Of a stretch of 64,000 bases of DNA, positions 11,198-23,736 are shown piece after piece; positions within the stretch are counted from its first letter, which is position 1; each line of letters begins with the position of its first letter. The notes beneath the pieces were generated by a model, which saw only the letters and a program-made list of their open reading frames with translations, made no database searches and was not told the origin of the DNA. The position numbers and the translations under genes were made by a program. Source of the stretch: Ophthalmolycus amberensis. Its lineage: Eukaryota > Chordata > Actinopteri > Perciformes > Zoarcidae. The stretch is taken from positions 1,323,501 to 1,387,500 of the forward strand of contig JAFEUB010000731.1 in NCBI GenBank assembly GCA_024529925.1, in the 5' to 3' direction.

Positions 11198-12451
11198 AAC
11201 AGACTGACCATTTCCCAGGAAAAATCCATTTGAATACTGAAAAATTCCTCGTCTAGTGGGGCTAAAGAAACACAGAGATCTGTTTGTCAATTTAACCGTC
11301 ACGCGATGGGCACAAGGGCCGTCAACAAATATTCTACATTCAAATCTGTATTTGAATACTAAGATATAAAAACAGATATTTGAAGATGAAAATTTAGTAC
11401 CACAGCAGTCTGCCTCACACGGAGAGTCACGCAAAGTCACTGTCATTCAGTGAAATGGAAACGTAACTTTAGGTCAAGCTGAATAATTCAACCGTGACGA
11501 TGTCAGAGAACACCGCAGAGAGAGTGACACCGTGTACCAACATCAAGCGCTTCCTCCTGTCATGGAGAGACAAAGCACGTACCGATCAGCTGTTCGCTAC
11601 AGACGTGAGTTGTTCTTGCTGTGTTCCCACGTTTGTAACATTTTGAACAGAAAACACACGTTTTATAAAGTTTTATATTCTGGAAATGACATACAATACA
11701 GTCAAAAGCAAGTTGGAAACTTTCCGGCGATCTCCCTCCAGCCAGCTGCCACCTTCTTCAGGAGATATCTTATAGATAACTCCTTATTTCAACTTCACCA
11801 ATCGCTTTCAAGCCCAGTGACAGGAATAAACAGAAACATGGCGACCAACAAAAGTTCAGCTTTGTCATCGCTCGCGGCCAGTTAGCACACACAGAAATTG
11901 CTATCCGTACGCAGATACCATGCTAACAATGTAGCTTGTACTCTGATGAGCGATCCAGCAGATGCGTCTCCTCTAGCTGCTCTACCTTTAAATGGTTAGT
12001 GATGTTAACTAATGTGCAGAAAACACGGGCATTTTTTTGCAGAATGACATGTGATAAGTAACAGTTTTTGAAGCACTACTTTAGCTCTTTTCATAAAAAT
12101 GAATCAAATGAATGCAACGGGCAACTGGAGACTGTGCAGGGCTAAAAATGACTCTGCAGCAGATGAATACACGGTTGTTCACCTGAAAATCGTTCCATAA
12201 ATAAACCCGGCTGCACCGGCTATTTTAAGCCAAATATAGAGTATTATACTCTGAATCTACATCGCGTGTGCTGATGAAGACTAACAAGCTTCTCACACTG
12301 AGCACTGCTGGCTGCCTTGTGCCATCGCTCACCATATTGTATGCTAAATGCTACTCTGTAGGAGTGAGGCTTCGCCGTATTTATACACACCCAGCGAGAG
12401 CACACGAGCATTTATAGACACGGACGCAAACAGGCTCATATGTGCTCACAG

Positions 12452-12498
<47 letters not shown>

Positions 12499-12645
12499 GT
12501 GGCGCTGGTGTGGAGGCTTGCGCCAGCTGCTGTTCCGACTCTTTTTCTATCTCGCTCTGCCTCTCTCTCTTCCTTCTCTCTCCCCTCTCCTTCTGTGTCT
12601 CCCCCCCCCACCGCCATCGCCACCACCCACCTTCACCAATGAAGT

Positions 12646-12684
<39 letters not shown>

Positions 12685-13395
12685 CTGATGTGAACACGTC
12701 CACCAGCCAGAATACAGAAGGTTGTGTTTATTCCCGGCGTGCTAGCCTTGAATGCACGGATAGCTGTCTTTCTCCACTACCTCCTCTCCGTCTCTCCCTG
12801 CTTCCCGCCTCTCGTTCACTTCCTTCTCCCCAGAGGCGTTCTAGCTGCTGGAGCAGTTTAAGGTGTTCTGGAAAATCCATTGTTTGTGCGCGAGCGAGTG
12901 TACGAGGCTGTGTGTTTTCTTACAAGCAGATGTTAGCCCCGACCGCTGCACGCATCCTTTTTTTTTTGTTTTTTTTGTTTTACTATCCCACTCTGCCGTC
13001 GCCCCCTTGCTCGTTTCCAACACACCCACTGAGACAGATTGATGGACACGCGCCGTCTCACGTGCTCGTGCGCCCCATCACCCCTTCGCTCGACGTCTCC
13101 CTCGCCTTGTCAAGTCGAGCGTGGAGGCAGGTTTCTACGAAAAAGTAATTCGGCGACAGTGCGACAACGCGTCTAACGTATATATACGTCCCGCACGCGT
13201 GATGCGAAGTTGGACGCTCGGCACAGCTCCTCCACACGCCCACCATGTCAATATATTTCTCAGGTAGAGCTGAATCCCTGCGGCACACGACTCCATCGCA
13301 CCAGCCGACGTCAAAGCCAATCTCCATGTGATCTATAAATCTATTTTGATTCTGCTGCATATTGTTGTCAGTATTGTTATTGTTTTGTATTTGTT

Positions 13396-13396
<1 letters not shown>

Positions 13397-13434
<38 letters not shown>
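13397..13434 (+). repeat. Poly(C) run of 38
   Basis: This is the longest homopolymer in the window: a potential i-motif on this strand and G-quadruplex on the other. Its length may be unreliable. Confidence 0.9.
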
Positions 13435-13718
13435 TATTTTCTGTCCCCACCCCGCCATCCCTTTCAAACAACCCCTCCCTCCCCCCCGCCCCGACTGCCG
13501 CAGAAATCTAGCCAGTAACACCTTAAATTGTTTCGCCGAGCACAACGAGCCAGGAAGGTAGAAGTAACACGAAATAATGGTCGCCACATGCAGCTGATGT
13601 ATAATTCATGCATCAATCCAGCAGATGTGTTGTATAAAGTAATTAACTAATCAGAACAATCAGGAGAGAGAGAGCGAGAGAGAGAATATGAAAGAGGGAG
13701 GGAGAGAGAGAGCGAGGC

Positions 13719-13762
<44 letters not shown>

Positions 13763-14040
13763 CAATCTCCAGATGCATCTGCTTGATGCGCCAAATGAAA
13801 TCTGTCTGTCTTGGAGGGGCGCTTGCAGCAGGAAGAAAAAAAATGAGCGTGAGCTCGTGTGTTCAGCTCTCTGTCTCTCTGGTCTCCTCTCGCTGTCTCT
13901 ACCGATCGGCCCGTCTGATTGTTCCAGTTCCATCAACATGTATTTTACACTGTTTTAAACCTCTGGTTTTTGGGCGAAGTTATTTGTTCCCAAATTGCCA
14001 GTTCTTAAGCAGGACACTTGAGTAGCGCCGGCATTAGTTG

Positions 14041-14290
14041 AACATGTATCAATCAACAATTTAGATCAACCAATAATCGTTAAATTAAGGATTTAGCTGC
14101 TTTTCTTTGATTCACATCTTTATACATTGAATATCTTTGATGTTTTAACTGTTGCTCCAAAACAAATCGAAGACGTCTTTCTGGCCTCTGGTAACATGTG
14201 ATGATCTTTATTCTCTGTTCTCTGATCAGAGACATATCGATTATCGTTACTCGATAATGAAAATAATCCACACTTGATGTTTTTACACGT
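14041..14290. mobile_element. Degenerate dispersed-repeat copy
   Basis: CAACCAATAATCGTTAAATT at one side, GATTTAGCTGCTTTTC inside and ATCGATTATCGTTACTCGAT with AATGAAAATAATCCA at the other mark this as another copy of the same family as 34135-34427. Confidence 0.5.
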
Positions 14291-14764
14291 TTGATGATGT
14301 AATGTAAGGATGAGTCTAAAGCCTTGTTTGGAAGTGTTGCAGTGTGGTGGTGAGGATGCTGCAGGAGAACTTCCCCTTAAGTTGCCGCATGAATCAGTAG
14401 CCGTTTGGGTCAAACGCATTCCCAGATTCAAAGATTGGTGTTATTACCCGTTTGCTCCATATATCAGGGGAACGTCCAGCGCTCACAATGCAGATAAAAT
14501 CGTTTTGATATTGGGTTGCTGAATTTGTGGCCTGTGTATTTTATCATTTTGCTTAAAGATACCATCGGGGCTGCTGGCTCTCCTTTCCATCTTTGTCTCT
14601 TCTCCATCTGAATTGTTTCTCATGCTCTCTCCTCACCCCTCTCCCTCTACATCCCTCTCTCTCTCTCTCTCTCTCCCCCTTTTCCTCCCCCTTATCTTAT
14701 CTTTCCCTGTTCCCCCCCTCCACCCCCGCATGTCTCCCCTTTCTCTCTCTCTCTCTCTCCACAG

Positions 14765-14888
14765 TTGTCCTAAGCTGGAGGACCTGCCGCCCGAGCAATG
14801 GAGCCACTCTACAGTAAGAAACGCCCTCAAGGAGTTACTCAAAGACATGAATCAGAGCTCTCTGGCTAAAGAATGTCCCTTATCACAG
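14765..14888 (+). CDS. satb1: satb1 coding exon 4 (CUT-like domain, first part)
   Basis: This exon encodes residues 172-213, reading SCPKLEDLPPEQWSH, then TVRNALKELLKDMNQSSLAK and ECPLSQ. It starts the CUT-like (CUTL) domain, which cooperates with CUT1 in binding matrix-attachment DNA. Ser185, the protein kinase C site described in mammalian SATB1, is present. The acceptor AG is at 14763-14764 after a (CT)n tract, and the donor CACAG/GTGCTG is at 14888/14889. The exon ends in phase 0. Confidence 0.96.
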
Positions 14889-15719
14889 GTGCTGAAGCCC
14901 AGTCTGCTTATTTAAAAAAAAAAAAAAGATTAACGCCCAACCCCAACCCCCCTGCTACCATACACAAACAAACACCCCTATCTCCATCACCACTTTCTTT
15001 TATCCTGTACTTGTCAAATGCCCTGAGTTTGATCGATTGGTAAAGAGAATCGGCATAGAAAATCTGAATCAATGGCTTATTGTCAATTGTTTGCCGCATG
15101 ATTTTTTGTTTTTATCGCCCCCGACACACACACACACACACACTGAAATGCATCGGCAGCCAAAAAGCAGAGGTGTTGTTGAACGTATGGTTATTGTTGG
15201 ATAAACATTGGCCCAAACCCAGAACGATCTGGATTGTTTTTTCTTCTTTTTTTTCCCCCTCCATTTAGTTAATTCTCAACATTTCAGGCCAGACATGCGT
15301 CCACATGTCAGGTGTTGTATTCTGCGTGTTTTTTTTTGTGTGCTGGGACTTTGTATAGAAAGCACTAGCGCAGATATCGTATTAAGAGGCAGCGCAGTCA
15401 GTATATCATGGAGGCAGCTCTGGAGTGAATGGAATGAAACGGCAGTATATCTCTCACAAGGGCCACGATGTGTGTGTGTGTGTGAGTGTGCGTCTCGCAG
15501 TGCAGAGGAGACACGCTTGCTTCCGTGTGTATTCACTGGAGTATGTTTGTGAAACGCGTATGAACGCACGGGACGCGTATGCTAAAGCGTTATTTGTGTT
15601 TTGCCCGCCCGTGTGTGTGTTTAGATGGGAGCGTGTGCGTAGGTGCCTTCAGTACCAAGCCAGCTCTCCTCCCAGGCCACCGTATGGTCACCTGGAGACC
15701 CTCATTTGCGCTGTGTATG

Positions 15720-15754
<35 letters not shown>

Positions 15755-18700
15755 GAGCGGCTGCTCTCAGCGTGTGTGTTTGTGTGTTTAGCCGGGCATG
15801 AGCAGTGCGCTGATGATGTAAAGAGTCCCTGGGTGGCGTTCAGGCGCAGCCCAGCCCGGTCTGGTAATCACCCTGTTTACGGTCCATATGTGAAGACGGC
15901 TCAGAGGAGAGCGCGCGCTCGCTCAGAGGATCTAACACACGGGCAGCGCACGCTCGTCCTCACACTATTTTCAAATACGCACGCTTCTCAAATTAAACCG
16001 AAAGGTTGTTTTAGCTTTCCAGTGAGGATGGAAGAAGGTCCTGGAAATGTTTTGAACGGAATCTGTTGCTTTCGGTCTCGTATGTGTTTTAACAGCCAAT
16101 TTGGTCCTGAATTCAGATCTAAATGGCATTAAATGTTCCTACATTTACTGTCACGCAGAGATGCTCGGTATAGCTTCAGTCACTGCAAACCGGTAACACG
16201 TCATTTTGTCTCCATTTGCAGTGTGATGTAGTCTCGCCCTTCACTTGTGCTCTCGTTGTTGTGCATCCCTGCTAGTAAACAGTTGAAACCACAATCTAGA
16301 GAATGCGTAACTGTAAAGCGTAGTATGAACACTCAGTGCTTACTGTAGAGTCCAGGTATCAATCATATGTCATCATGAGCCAAATCTAAGCCTTGGTTTT
16401 TCATTTTGCCTGGATATTGTTTTATCGCTTTATTCTATTGTCATGTTTGTTTGTAAGGCAGCTAATTTAACCAAAATACGAATCTGGATTTTAAGTTATT
16501 TCAAGAGAGAAACTGGCAGCTTTGCTGTGCGGTCACTCCACACCCTGATGATGTACATGTAGCTGCCTTGTTCAAACATGGCTGCCATGATGGTGTTTGA
16601 CATCTGTTCCTCTGTGGGGGTTTCATGTGGCCTGCTGCACCCCGTAGAGCTCATAAACCCGACTGGTTTAGTGGACCGGTTGTCACGATTGAGGGACGCC
16701 CCCGACACACGGACCCCCTGCTCTGGGACCGGTGATGTCACCATGTCGTCTGATGAGGAGGCGACAAGCCAGCACGCATTTGGCCCGCCCTCTGAGGCTT
16801 CTGACTTGACCAAAAAAAAAAAAAGTGAAATGAGTGGGAGGAGAAAAGGGGCGTTGCAGGCGGGAGCAGACGATTGGCACCTTTTAAGGATTAGTGCTTC
16901 CTTGCTATTCTTCTGCGTAATCCCAGACAGAAAAGGGAGGTCAACAGATGAGGGAATCGCGGCGAGTGAGTGAAAGAGAATTAGCCCACCTCTGAAGAGA
17001 GAGGGGGGGGGGGGGGGCAGAGCGGGGAGGGGAAGGGCAGCGGGGGGGGGAGGGGGTTATTTTGTGAAATGCTGCTTTTGTACGGGGTCTTGTCGAACAC
17101 ATTTAGTTTGACTTCTTTTGTAGCAGGGGCGAGTCACGCTTTTGTGTGTTTGGGCTACAAATGGCACGAGGAAAGTCTTTGAGAAAAATGTACTCGCTCG
17201 CGCTCTCTGAGCGAGCTTCAAGACTCACACGGGGATGCATCGCCCGATTTAAACTTCTCCTGGTTCTGCCTCCTATCAGCCAGACTTATTCTCTCAGAGG
17301 TTGCTACCAAGCTTAGCAACCCCCTTGCCCGTGTTCGCAGAAACTATGGCAACAAACGAGATCCCCCCCCCCCCTTACCACCACCTCACCCCACTCATTC
17401 CCATTGCCACCACCTCTTCTTGCCCACCCCCTGCTCGCTCTCACTGGGCGGCCCCTGATGCACCAGCTGCTGCGTTGCATAGCAGCAAATAGTCATCAAA
17501 ATGCCATCTTAGCGGGCCTTTACCACCTCGGCAGCCATAGGGGCAACCTGGTGTGTGCATGTGTGTGTGTGTTAGATTGCAGGGAGAGAGGGGGGTGGGG
17601 GGGGGGGGGTCATCCCAGTTGAGGTGAATATGTGCCATAATTGAGCTGTGTGAGATGTTGGCGAGAGACGAGGCGCAGTGTTGCAAATGAGATGCGCGTT
17701 TTCCCCAGCTGACTCAAGACATCAGGCTAAGTTGGAGTGTGTGTGTGTGTGTATTTAATTGTGTACGTGCACGTGTGTTACTCTGCATGTGTGCCTTTGT
17801 GTAGCTGCGGCGTGTGTGTTTGTCTGCAGGGGTTGTACTTTGTGTGTTTGCCATTGCCAGTGTGTGCACCACACTCTAACGCTGGCAGCTGGGTGCCTAC
17901 AGTACCTGCCTGCTGCACCGCTGTTCTCTTCCACACACACACGTACACGTGTACACACACACGCACACTCTCCCTCTTCCTGTCTCCCATGATGGGGAGT
18001 GGAGTAGATGTTGGGGACCGATAGTAGCCCTGTGCCACTTCCTGGTCTTGCTGATAAGCTCTCTGTGCTGCAGATGGCTATCACTTAAAGGGTCCACACA
18101 CATGCTCACGGACACACACACACACACACCCTCACCGTCACTCTCATGCACACCCACGCCCACACACACACACACAGCCATGCTACCTGTTGACAAGCCC
18201 CAGCACAGCCCTCCTGCTGGCACCGCAGTAGCAGCAGAGGCTCTGGTTATCTGCTTGATTTCACATAGTGCGTATGCATGTGTGTGTGACAGAGCAGTGG
18301 GGAGAGAGAGAGAGAGAGAATAGGTGTGTGTGTATTGTTTCGTTCACACACACAAGCCGGGCCCCCTGTGAGAGGTAGAGTGATGTATTGAGGGAGAGGG
18401 CTGATTAATGAGGAGCGTTTATTAGAACATCTGTGTCAAAGATGGCGGAGAAAGAGGGAGCGAGAGCGATAGAGAGAAAGATGGGAAGAGAGAGAGAGAG
18501 AGAGAGGCACACCGTGTTCTGCAGGTCTGTCGTTTTGTTGCCTGGAGCCGCCTTAGCCCAGATATACTGTAAATAAAACATGGCAGGCTGGAGGAGAGGA
18601 GTTCATTATCCCACCGACTTAAAGGAGAACTCTTCTTACTCTAAATCAATGTGGGAGTTGGCTAACAGAACCAGGTTAAACTGGGAGATGTGGTTCGCTG

Positions 18701-21244
18701 CTTCACTTTTCCCAAGCCCAGTAAATCGTGAAGAAAACCATTCATTCTTATTTACACTGACTTATGCTGATCATAATGAATGAACAGGAATTATCACTTT
18801 TAAGACCATGGAAGGTTGCAGTTGTTATTTTCTGATGCCAATAATGAATCCAAAAAGAAAGGAGCTGCTTCATGCATAAATGTATGATCCTTTAAATACG
18901 GGCAATTCTGACTTCCTCACCCTAACCTGAACTCTATCAGCGCTTCTCGTTGAATGAAGTCTTTTCAGTCGAGCTATTAAAGGCTGCTTTGTTATACCGT
19001 GCAAGTCCAAATGCAGACCTCTTCACCCTCCTGTTTTTTCTTGTCATCATGACGGCATAATGCACCACAGCGTGGTTTGCCCAAATTCCCACCCAACTGC
19101 TTGAATAGGCGTAACGAAGTGCAACCGCTGGTGCTCTACCCGACTACACAGTAAGTATGGTGGGAGTCACGTCCACGATGGTTGGTGGAGTCTTTTGTGA
19201 CTTCTGCTGGAAAAGAACAGCAAACACATAGAACTCTTCCTCAGCCGCCTTTATTTCCTCTTTGTTGCATTTTACTGCTATTGCAGCCGAGACAGTCAAT
19301 GTCTTTGAGAGCTCTTGCTTGTGTAAACTCCTGTGTCGTGTTATTGGCCACGAACGTCCGTCCTGTAACTGTTTGTAGGGCGAGGTGTCACATGAAGCTG
19401 GTTACAAACGGCGCTTGAAGCTGATTAGCTTTGGCTTTAGCTCAACCTCAAGCAGATTCCTCTTCCTGCTACAGTGTGACAAAGGAAGCATGTCCATCAC
19501 GGTCCTCCTGAAAGCATCGTGTGACACATTTTAACGTTTTGTGGTGTGTTCTGGTCGGACATACGTTAACTCAAGGAGTGCTTTCATCTCGTTTTTTCAG
19601 CTGAGCGGCCGATCAGTCTCATATTTAGGATTTTTCTTTTTGCCAATAGCATTTACACACATGTGCCGGCATGTGTGTAACGTCACAGGCAAACGCACAC
19701 AACATTTTGTCGCCGTGGAAGTTCTTCAGCGCGAATGTAGAAGACACGAACAACCTCAAAAACTTAATCAGACACTTATTTTATTGTAATTCATTGCCGT
19801 GCATGAGGCTCTTCTGCCCAATAGCACGGAGCTAACAGCTAACGTTACCGGAGGTTGCATTATGATGAGTTAAAGCTCTATTCAGTAAAAATGAGTTTTG
19901 AGCTAAATTTAAATTATAGCGTCAAAATGTAAGAAGATCTTATGGAATTGTGTTTTTGGCGAAAACCTTGAATATATACGGTTAATTGAAGGAGAGGTTT
20001 TCACAGCAATATAGATTTAGAGAGGACATTAACTTCCTAATGTTGACTCTAACCAGCGTATTATATTTATATTTATTATATTTATATTCTTAATCATTTG
20101 ATTATTTTTTGGGATGGTGGTGAAAAAGGTTAGTGTGGAGCTTTGCCGTTAATTATAGCTCTTAGGAAAAAAAATCGGAAACGGCAAAAATCCGAAGCGG
20201 TGGGTCTGACTTAAAAAAAAATCCAAAACCCCAAATTGGCCAAGAAAAGAACTGCGGTGGATTTCGCTGTAGTTTCCTGGCGTAACGCAGCTTTAACAGA
20301 GGTCGGGAGTTCAGAGTTCGGTCGACCTCTCTCAGGGCACAGCTGCCATCCTTCACCCTCCCTTTGTGCAGGAAGGCTGCAGAACCAGAATCATCCCGCT
20401 CATTGTGCTGGTACCGCCACGCTGCTCCGCCAGAAGGTTCCCCTCCGCCATCCTCCAAGCGCATATATTATAGAAAATGATAAAGATGGCATACCTGTAA
20501 TTTGAAAACAGATGGTTTGGTTCTTTTGAATATTTATAACAATCAAAAAACATTTTCTGCCACACCAACCTCGCTATTCGCCCGGAGGCCGGCAAGGTGT
20601 TAAAACATTCATTTTAATGAAAGTGGAAGGGAAAGGAAAATATCGCCTCTTTGTTGTGTTTTTTTCCGAGGCGGTGGAAGGAAACGTAGAGCGCTCGGTG
20701 CGGCCCTCGATCCGCTTGAAGTCGTTGTCTTTAACAGATTGTGTAAATAAAGGGCTGGAAAATGAAAGAGGTTTATCTGTTTACATCGCCCGACTCCCCA
20801 GATGCTGATATTCAATAAGCCGCTCTCTTCTCTCCTTTTGAAGGTAAATATATTTCCTGCCGTCTGCTCTTGATGTCAACAGACTCGGGACTCGGTTGAC
20901 CTCATAATTTACCCGCTCTGAAATAACAAAAAGAAATGTTCCGACAAACTCAACGGCATTTGATAAAGAAGAACAGATAAAACCTTGCTTGATTTAATTT
21001 GTTTCACCTTCTAGAGGACGAGGTCCAAAAATGACTGCATGTCTGCTACTTTTCAGTTGCTTTTCTTGTTGTTTTTTTTAGTGCAGGGTTTTTTACCGTG
21101 TCCCTATCTTTTATTTGTTTTGACAAGCTACAGTGTTACTGCATGTTTCACAAGCGTTAATATTATGTCTGCATTTTCCACAATGAGAATCTAAAGTCTC
21201 TCTCTCTCGTTCTCTCTCCCTCTCAATCAATCTCTCTCTTTCAG
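14889..21244 (+). other. satb1: satb1 intron 4
   Basis: This intron is 6.36 kb. It contains (CA)n near 15124-15143, (GT)n-rich DNA at 15713-15758, GT/CA-rich patches at 17740-18180 and GA-rich patches near 18305-18320 and 18490-18506. Open frames of up to 235 codons (15425-16132) run through GT repeats and do not resemble proteins. It ends in a CT-rich acceptor. Confidence 0.85.
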
Positions 21245-21356
21245 AGTATGATTTCCTCCATTGTGAACAGCACTTACTATGCAAATGTGTCGGCGGCGAA
21301 GTGTCAGGAATTTGGGCGCTGGTATAAACATTTCAAGAAGACAAAAGATATGATGG
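21245..21356 (+). CDS. satb1: satb1 coding exon 5 (CUT-like domain, end)
   Basis: This exon encodes residues 214-250 plus one base of the next codon. It reads SMISSIVNSTYYANVSAAK, then CQEFGRWYKHFKKTKDMM, and completes the CUTL domain. The acceptor AG is at 21243-21244 after CTCTCTCTTTC; the donor ATGG/GTAAGC is at 21356/21357. The downstream codon is completed either by exon 6 (giving Glu) or by the candidate cassette exon at 22428 (giving Gly). Confidence 0.96.
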
Positions 21357-21539
21357 GTAAGCAAAACGGAGGGGCGCAAAGTATGGCGCTCACACTTTTG
21401 TCTCTTTGCACGCACACACACACACACACACCAGTCGTCATTACAATATGCTCCCTAACCAACCGTCTCTTTGTCTTCCTGCTGTTGCATGAAGCAGAAA
21501 TACATTTTTATCTTGTTATCTAATAACTCGAGATTACGC

Positions 21540-21960
21540 CACAGTTTTTGCAGCCGAACGCGGCGTTATCTCTGATTTATCCATTTATTGCTTTAACTAA
21601 CAGCAACGCGAGAGCCAAATTGAGGCCTCTGACTGTTTCATCTTTTTGTTTGCCTCACTATTCCTTTGACAAAAGGCAGCGATGACTTCAGCCGGCCACC
21701 GCCTAGTCTGAAATTCAATTAGATTTTCTTATCAACCCTCCGACGACGCATGCTTTACATTATCACAAAGAAAAAATCCCCTTTGACCCGCCAGGAAATG
21801 AGGTTATGTGATACTAGTAGCACCCCAGCTACAGATAGAATGCCGCTTTATTTTTATGTCTTTTGATTAAGCAGAACGCCGCTCGGTTTGCGAGGCTCAC
21901 GAGGGAGCGTAATGTTGTGATATTAGCTTTAACAATCTGTTGAACAATCTTCTTCTTTTT
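21540..21960. promoter_or_regulatory. Candidate conserved noncoding element in satb1 intron 5
   Basis: This is about 420 bases of high-complexity, repeat-free DNA with short homeodomain-type AT cores (CAATTAG, TTGATTAAG) spread among GC-containing words, set in an intron otherwise full of microsatellites. This is an impression from composition only; no alignment was possible. Confidence 0.25.
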
Positions 21961-22348
21961 TTTGTCTTTTCTTTGCCAGTGCAACACTGCTCGCCGGGAT
22001 GACAGATGAGATATTGTATCAAAATGTTTTCACAGCCTCCATGCAAATAGCGTGTTGTGATCATATCTTATCTGATGTTTTTTTTTTTTTTTTTTGCTTC
22101 TGTTGAAGTGGCAGCATATGCCGAGAAACATTATTTACTCCAGACCTGCTGTATTTTCTCGCATACTCCTACACGTTCCTGTCACGATTGTTCTCGATGT
22201 GGTTTTAAACTCCTCAAAAAAAAATGGGGCCGTCTCAGCTGCTGGTTCGTCCTCGGTGACGCTGGTGTTTTAAATGTCATATTTCTGCTGAGCTGGAGTG
22301 GGAGAGAAGTACAGTAGGAAGCTTTTACCCTGTGTTTCTATCCTCACA

Positions 22349-22352
<4 letters not shown>

Positions 22353-22397
<45 letters not shown>
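22353..22397 (+). repeat. (TG)22 microsatellite before the candidate cassette exon
   Basis: This is a perfect TG dinucleotide run ending 30 bases before the AG at 22426-22427. In RNA, UG repeats are binding sites for TDP-43 and CELF proteins. The run is complementary to the (CA)n tracts at 21413-21432 and 22522-22545. Confidence 0.95.
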
Positions 22398-22398
<1 letters not shown>

Positions 22399-22427
22399 TG
22401 CTTGTGCCCTACCATCCGGCTGTGCAG

Positions 22428-22505
22428 GCATGCGCCAACCGTCCCAGCTGGAGGGCTACCTGGGGACGTGTGTCCTCCGTGAGAGCCCGCGTGCCAATGC
22501 ACTAG
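22428..22505 (+). CDS. satb1: Candidate satb1 cassette exon (26 codons, in frame)
   Basis: The stretch is bounded by an acceptor CCGGCTGTGCAG (AG at 22426-22427) and a donor CTAG/GTATGT (GT at 22506-22507). It is 78 bases long, a multiple of three. With the G left over from exon 5 it opens as Gly and reads GMRQPSQLEGYLGTC, then VLRESPRANAL, with no stop. Its final G joins AG of exon 6 to give Glu, so both junctions keep frame and exon 6 is unchanged. About 20 of its 26 codons end in G or C, like the neighbouring satb1 exons and unlike the intron around it. Inclusion would insert 26 residues between CUTL and the linker, giving about 850 residues. I do not recognise the peptide from SATB1 isoforms I know. 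Confidence 0.55.
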   Translation, partial: ACANRPSWRATWGRVSSVRARVPMH

Positions 22506-23230
22506 GTATGTTGCAACATGGACACACACACACACACACACACACTCACTCACACACTCTTGGTTATTTCACTCTGAAGGGCCTTACACTGACATGAATT
22601 AATTCCTTGGAGAGTTACCATAACCCCAGCCGCCACACGGTAGTGGTTCCTGTCGCCATAGTGTGAACGCATTTTGATAGATTTGAGACAAAAGTACGTA
22701 AACCCACACACACACACACACACACACGGTAATTTAAGAAACTTGTGAGGAGCTACATTCCTTCCTTAGTACCTAATCTTACTGACTTACTTGTCTTCTT
22801 GCCTAAACTCAATTTCAATTAAAGTCTAAATCCGAAAAACCAAATAGCACTTAAAAGTCGCATCGAAATGCACTCAGTTTGGAAATTTTGGAAACAATCC
22901 CACCTTCACTTTTTCAACCAACATCATGGTCACACCCGTCACATAATGTCTCTTTTCATCTGGAACACATTTAAGTGCTCATTCCTTTTGGCTTTAAGAA
23001 GCAGAAACTGGGTTTTTGTTCGTGTCGCTCCCTCCGGGGACATCGAGTCCTGATGAGAACAAACCCACCGACGTCTACGAAACACGGAAGCAGCGCTAAC
23101 ATCTCAAGATGTATTCACACAAAAACCTTGGCACATGAGCCGCAGGTGCCCCCCCCCCCCCGACCTCAATATTCATGACGGGCTGCTGTCTGCTGAAGAG
23201 AAAGAGCTGGTGAGATGCCAAGTTTGAGGG

Positions 23231-23451
<221 letters not shown>

Positions 23452-23690
23452 TCCCTTTGTGCCTTGGCAAGTGGCGTCAAATGTGACTCTGCATTTACTT
23501 CACCGCGCTGCGGGTTTTTTTCTGTAAGCGAGCGTTTTTTGCGCCCGAAGTCGAGGGGAATAAGTACCTGGTCGCAGGTACTGGCACGCCACCCTGCTGC
23601 TCTGCCAGCTGAAGTGATGTTAGCCGGGCCGCCGGCGAACACGGTGCCGCTTCTTTTGAGGTGGCAACGCCGGTGCAGGGAAGCCAACGC

Positions 23691-23736
23691 AAGAGACAGA
23701 GAGAGAGAGAGAGAGAAAGAGAGTTGGGTCACTCTG

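Larger units (their letters stand above)
10811..14764 (+). other. satb1: satb1 intron 3
   Basis: This intron is 3.95 kb. It contains (CA)n at 10818-10843, 11166-11196, 12453-12496 and 12647-12681, a 38-base C run at 13397-13434, a GA-rich tract at 13665-13757, a CpG-rich patch at about 13040-13250 with a 14-bp palindrome at 13176-13189, a dispersed-repeat copy at about 14041-14290, and CT-rich DNA leading to the exon 4 acceptor. The 266-codon open frame at 12348-13148 runs through two (CA)n arrays and is not a gene. Confidence 0.85.
21357..22427 (+). other. satb1: satb1 intron between exon 5 and the candidate cassette exon
   Basis: A (CA)10 tract at 21413-21432 lies 56 bases after the donor. 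A (TG)22 tract at 22353-22397 lies 30 bases before the cassette acceptor, and the two are complementary in RNA. Between them, 21540-21960 is non-repetitive DNA resembling a conserved noncoding element. Confidence 0.65.

Noticed and set aside
12348..13148. 266-codon open frame in intron 3
   Set aside because: It passes through two (CA)n arrays and CT-rich DNA, with composition that follows the repeats and no domain.
15425..16132. 235-codon open frame in intron 4
   Set aside because: It is Cys-Val rich over (GT)n tracts; it lies in an intron of satb1, with no splice structure or family resemblance.
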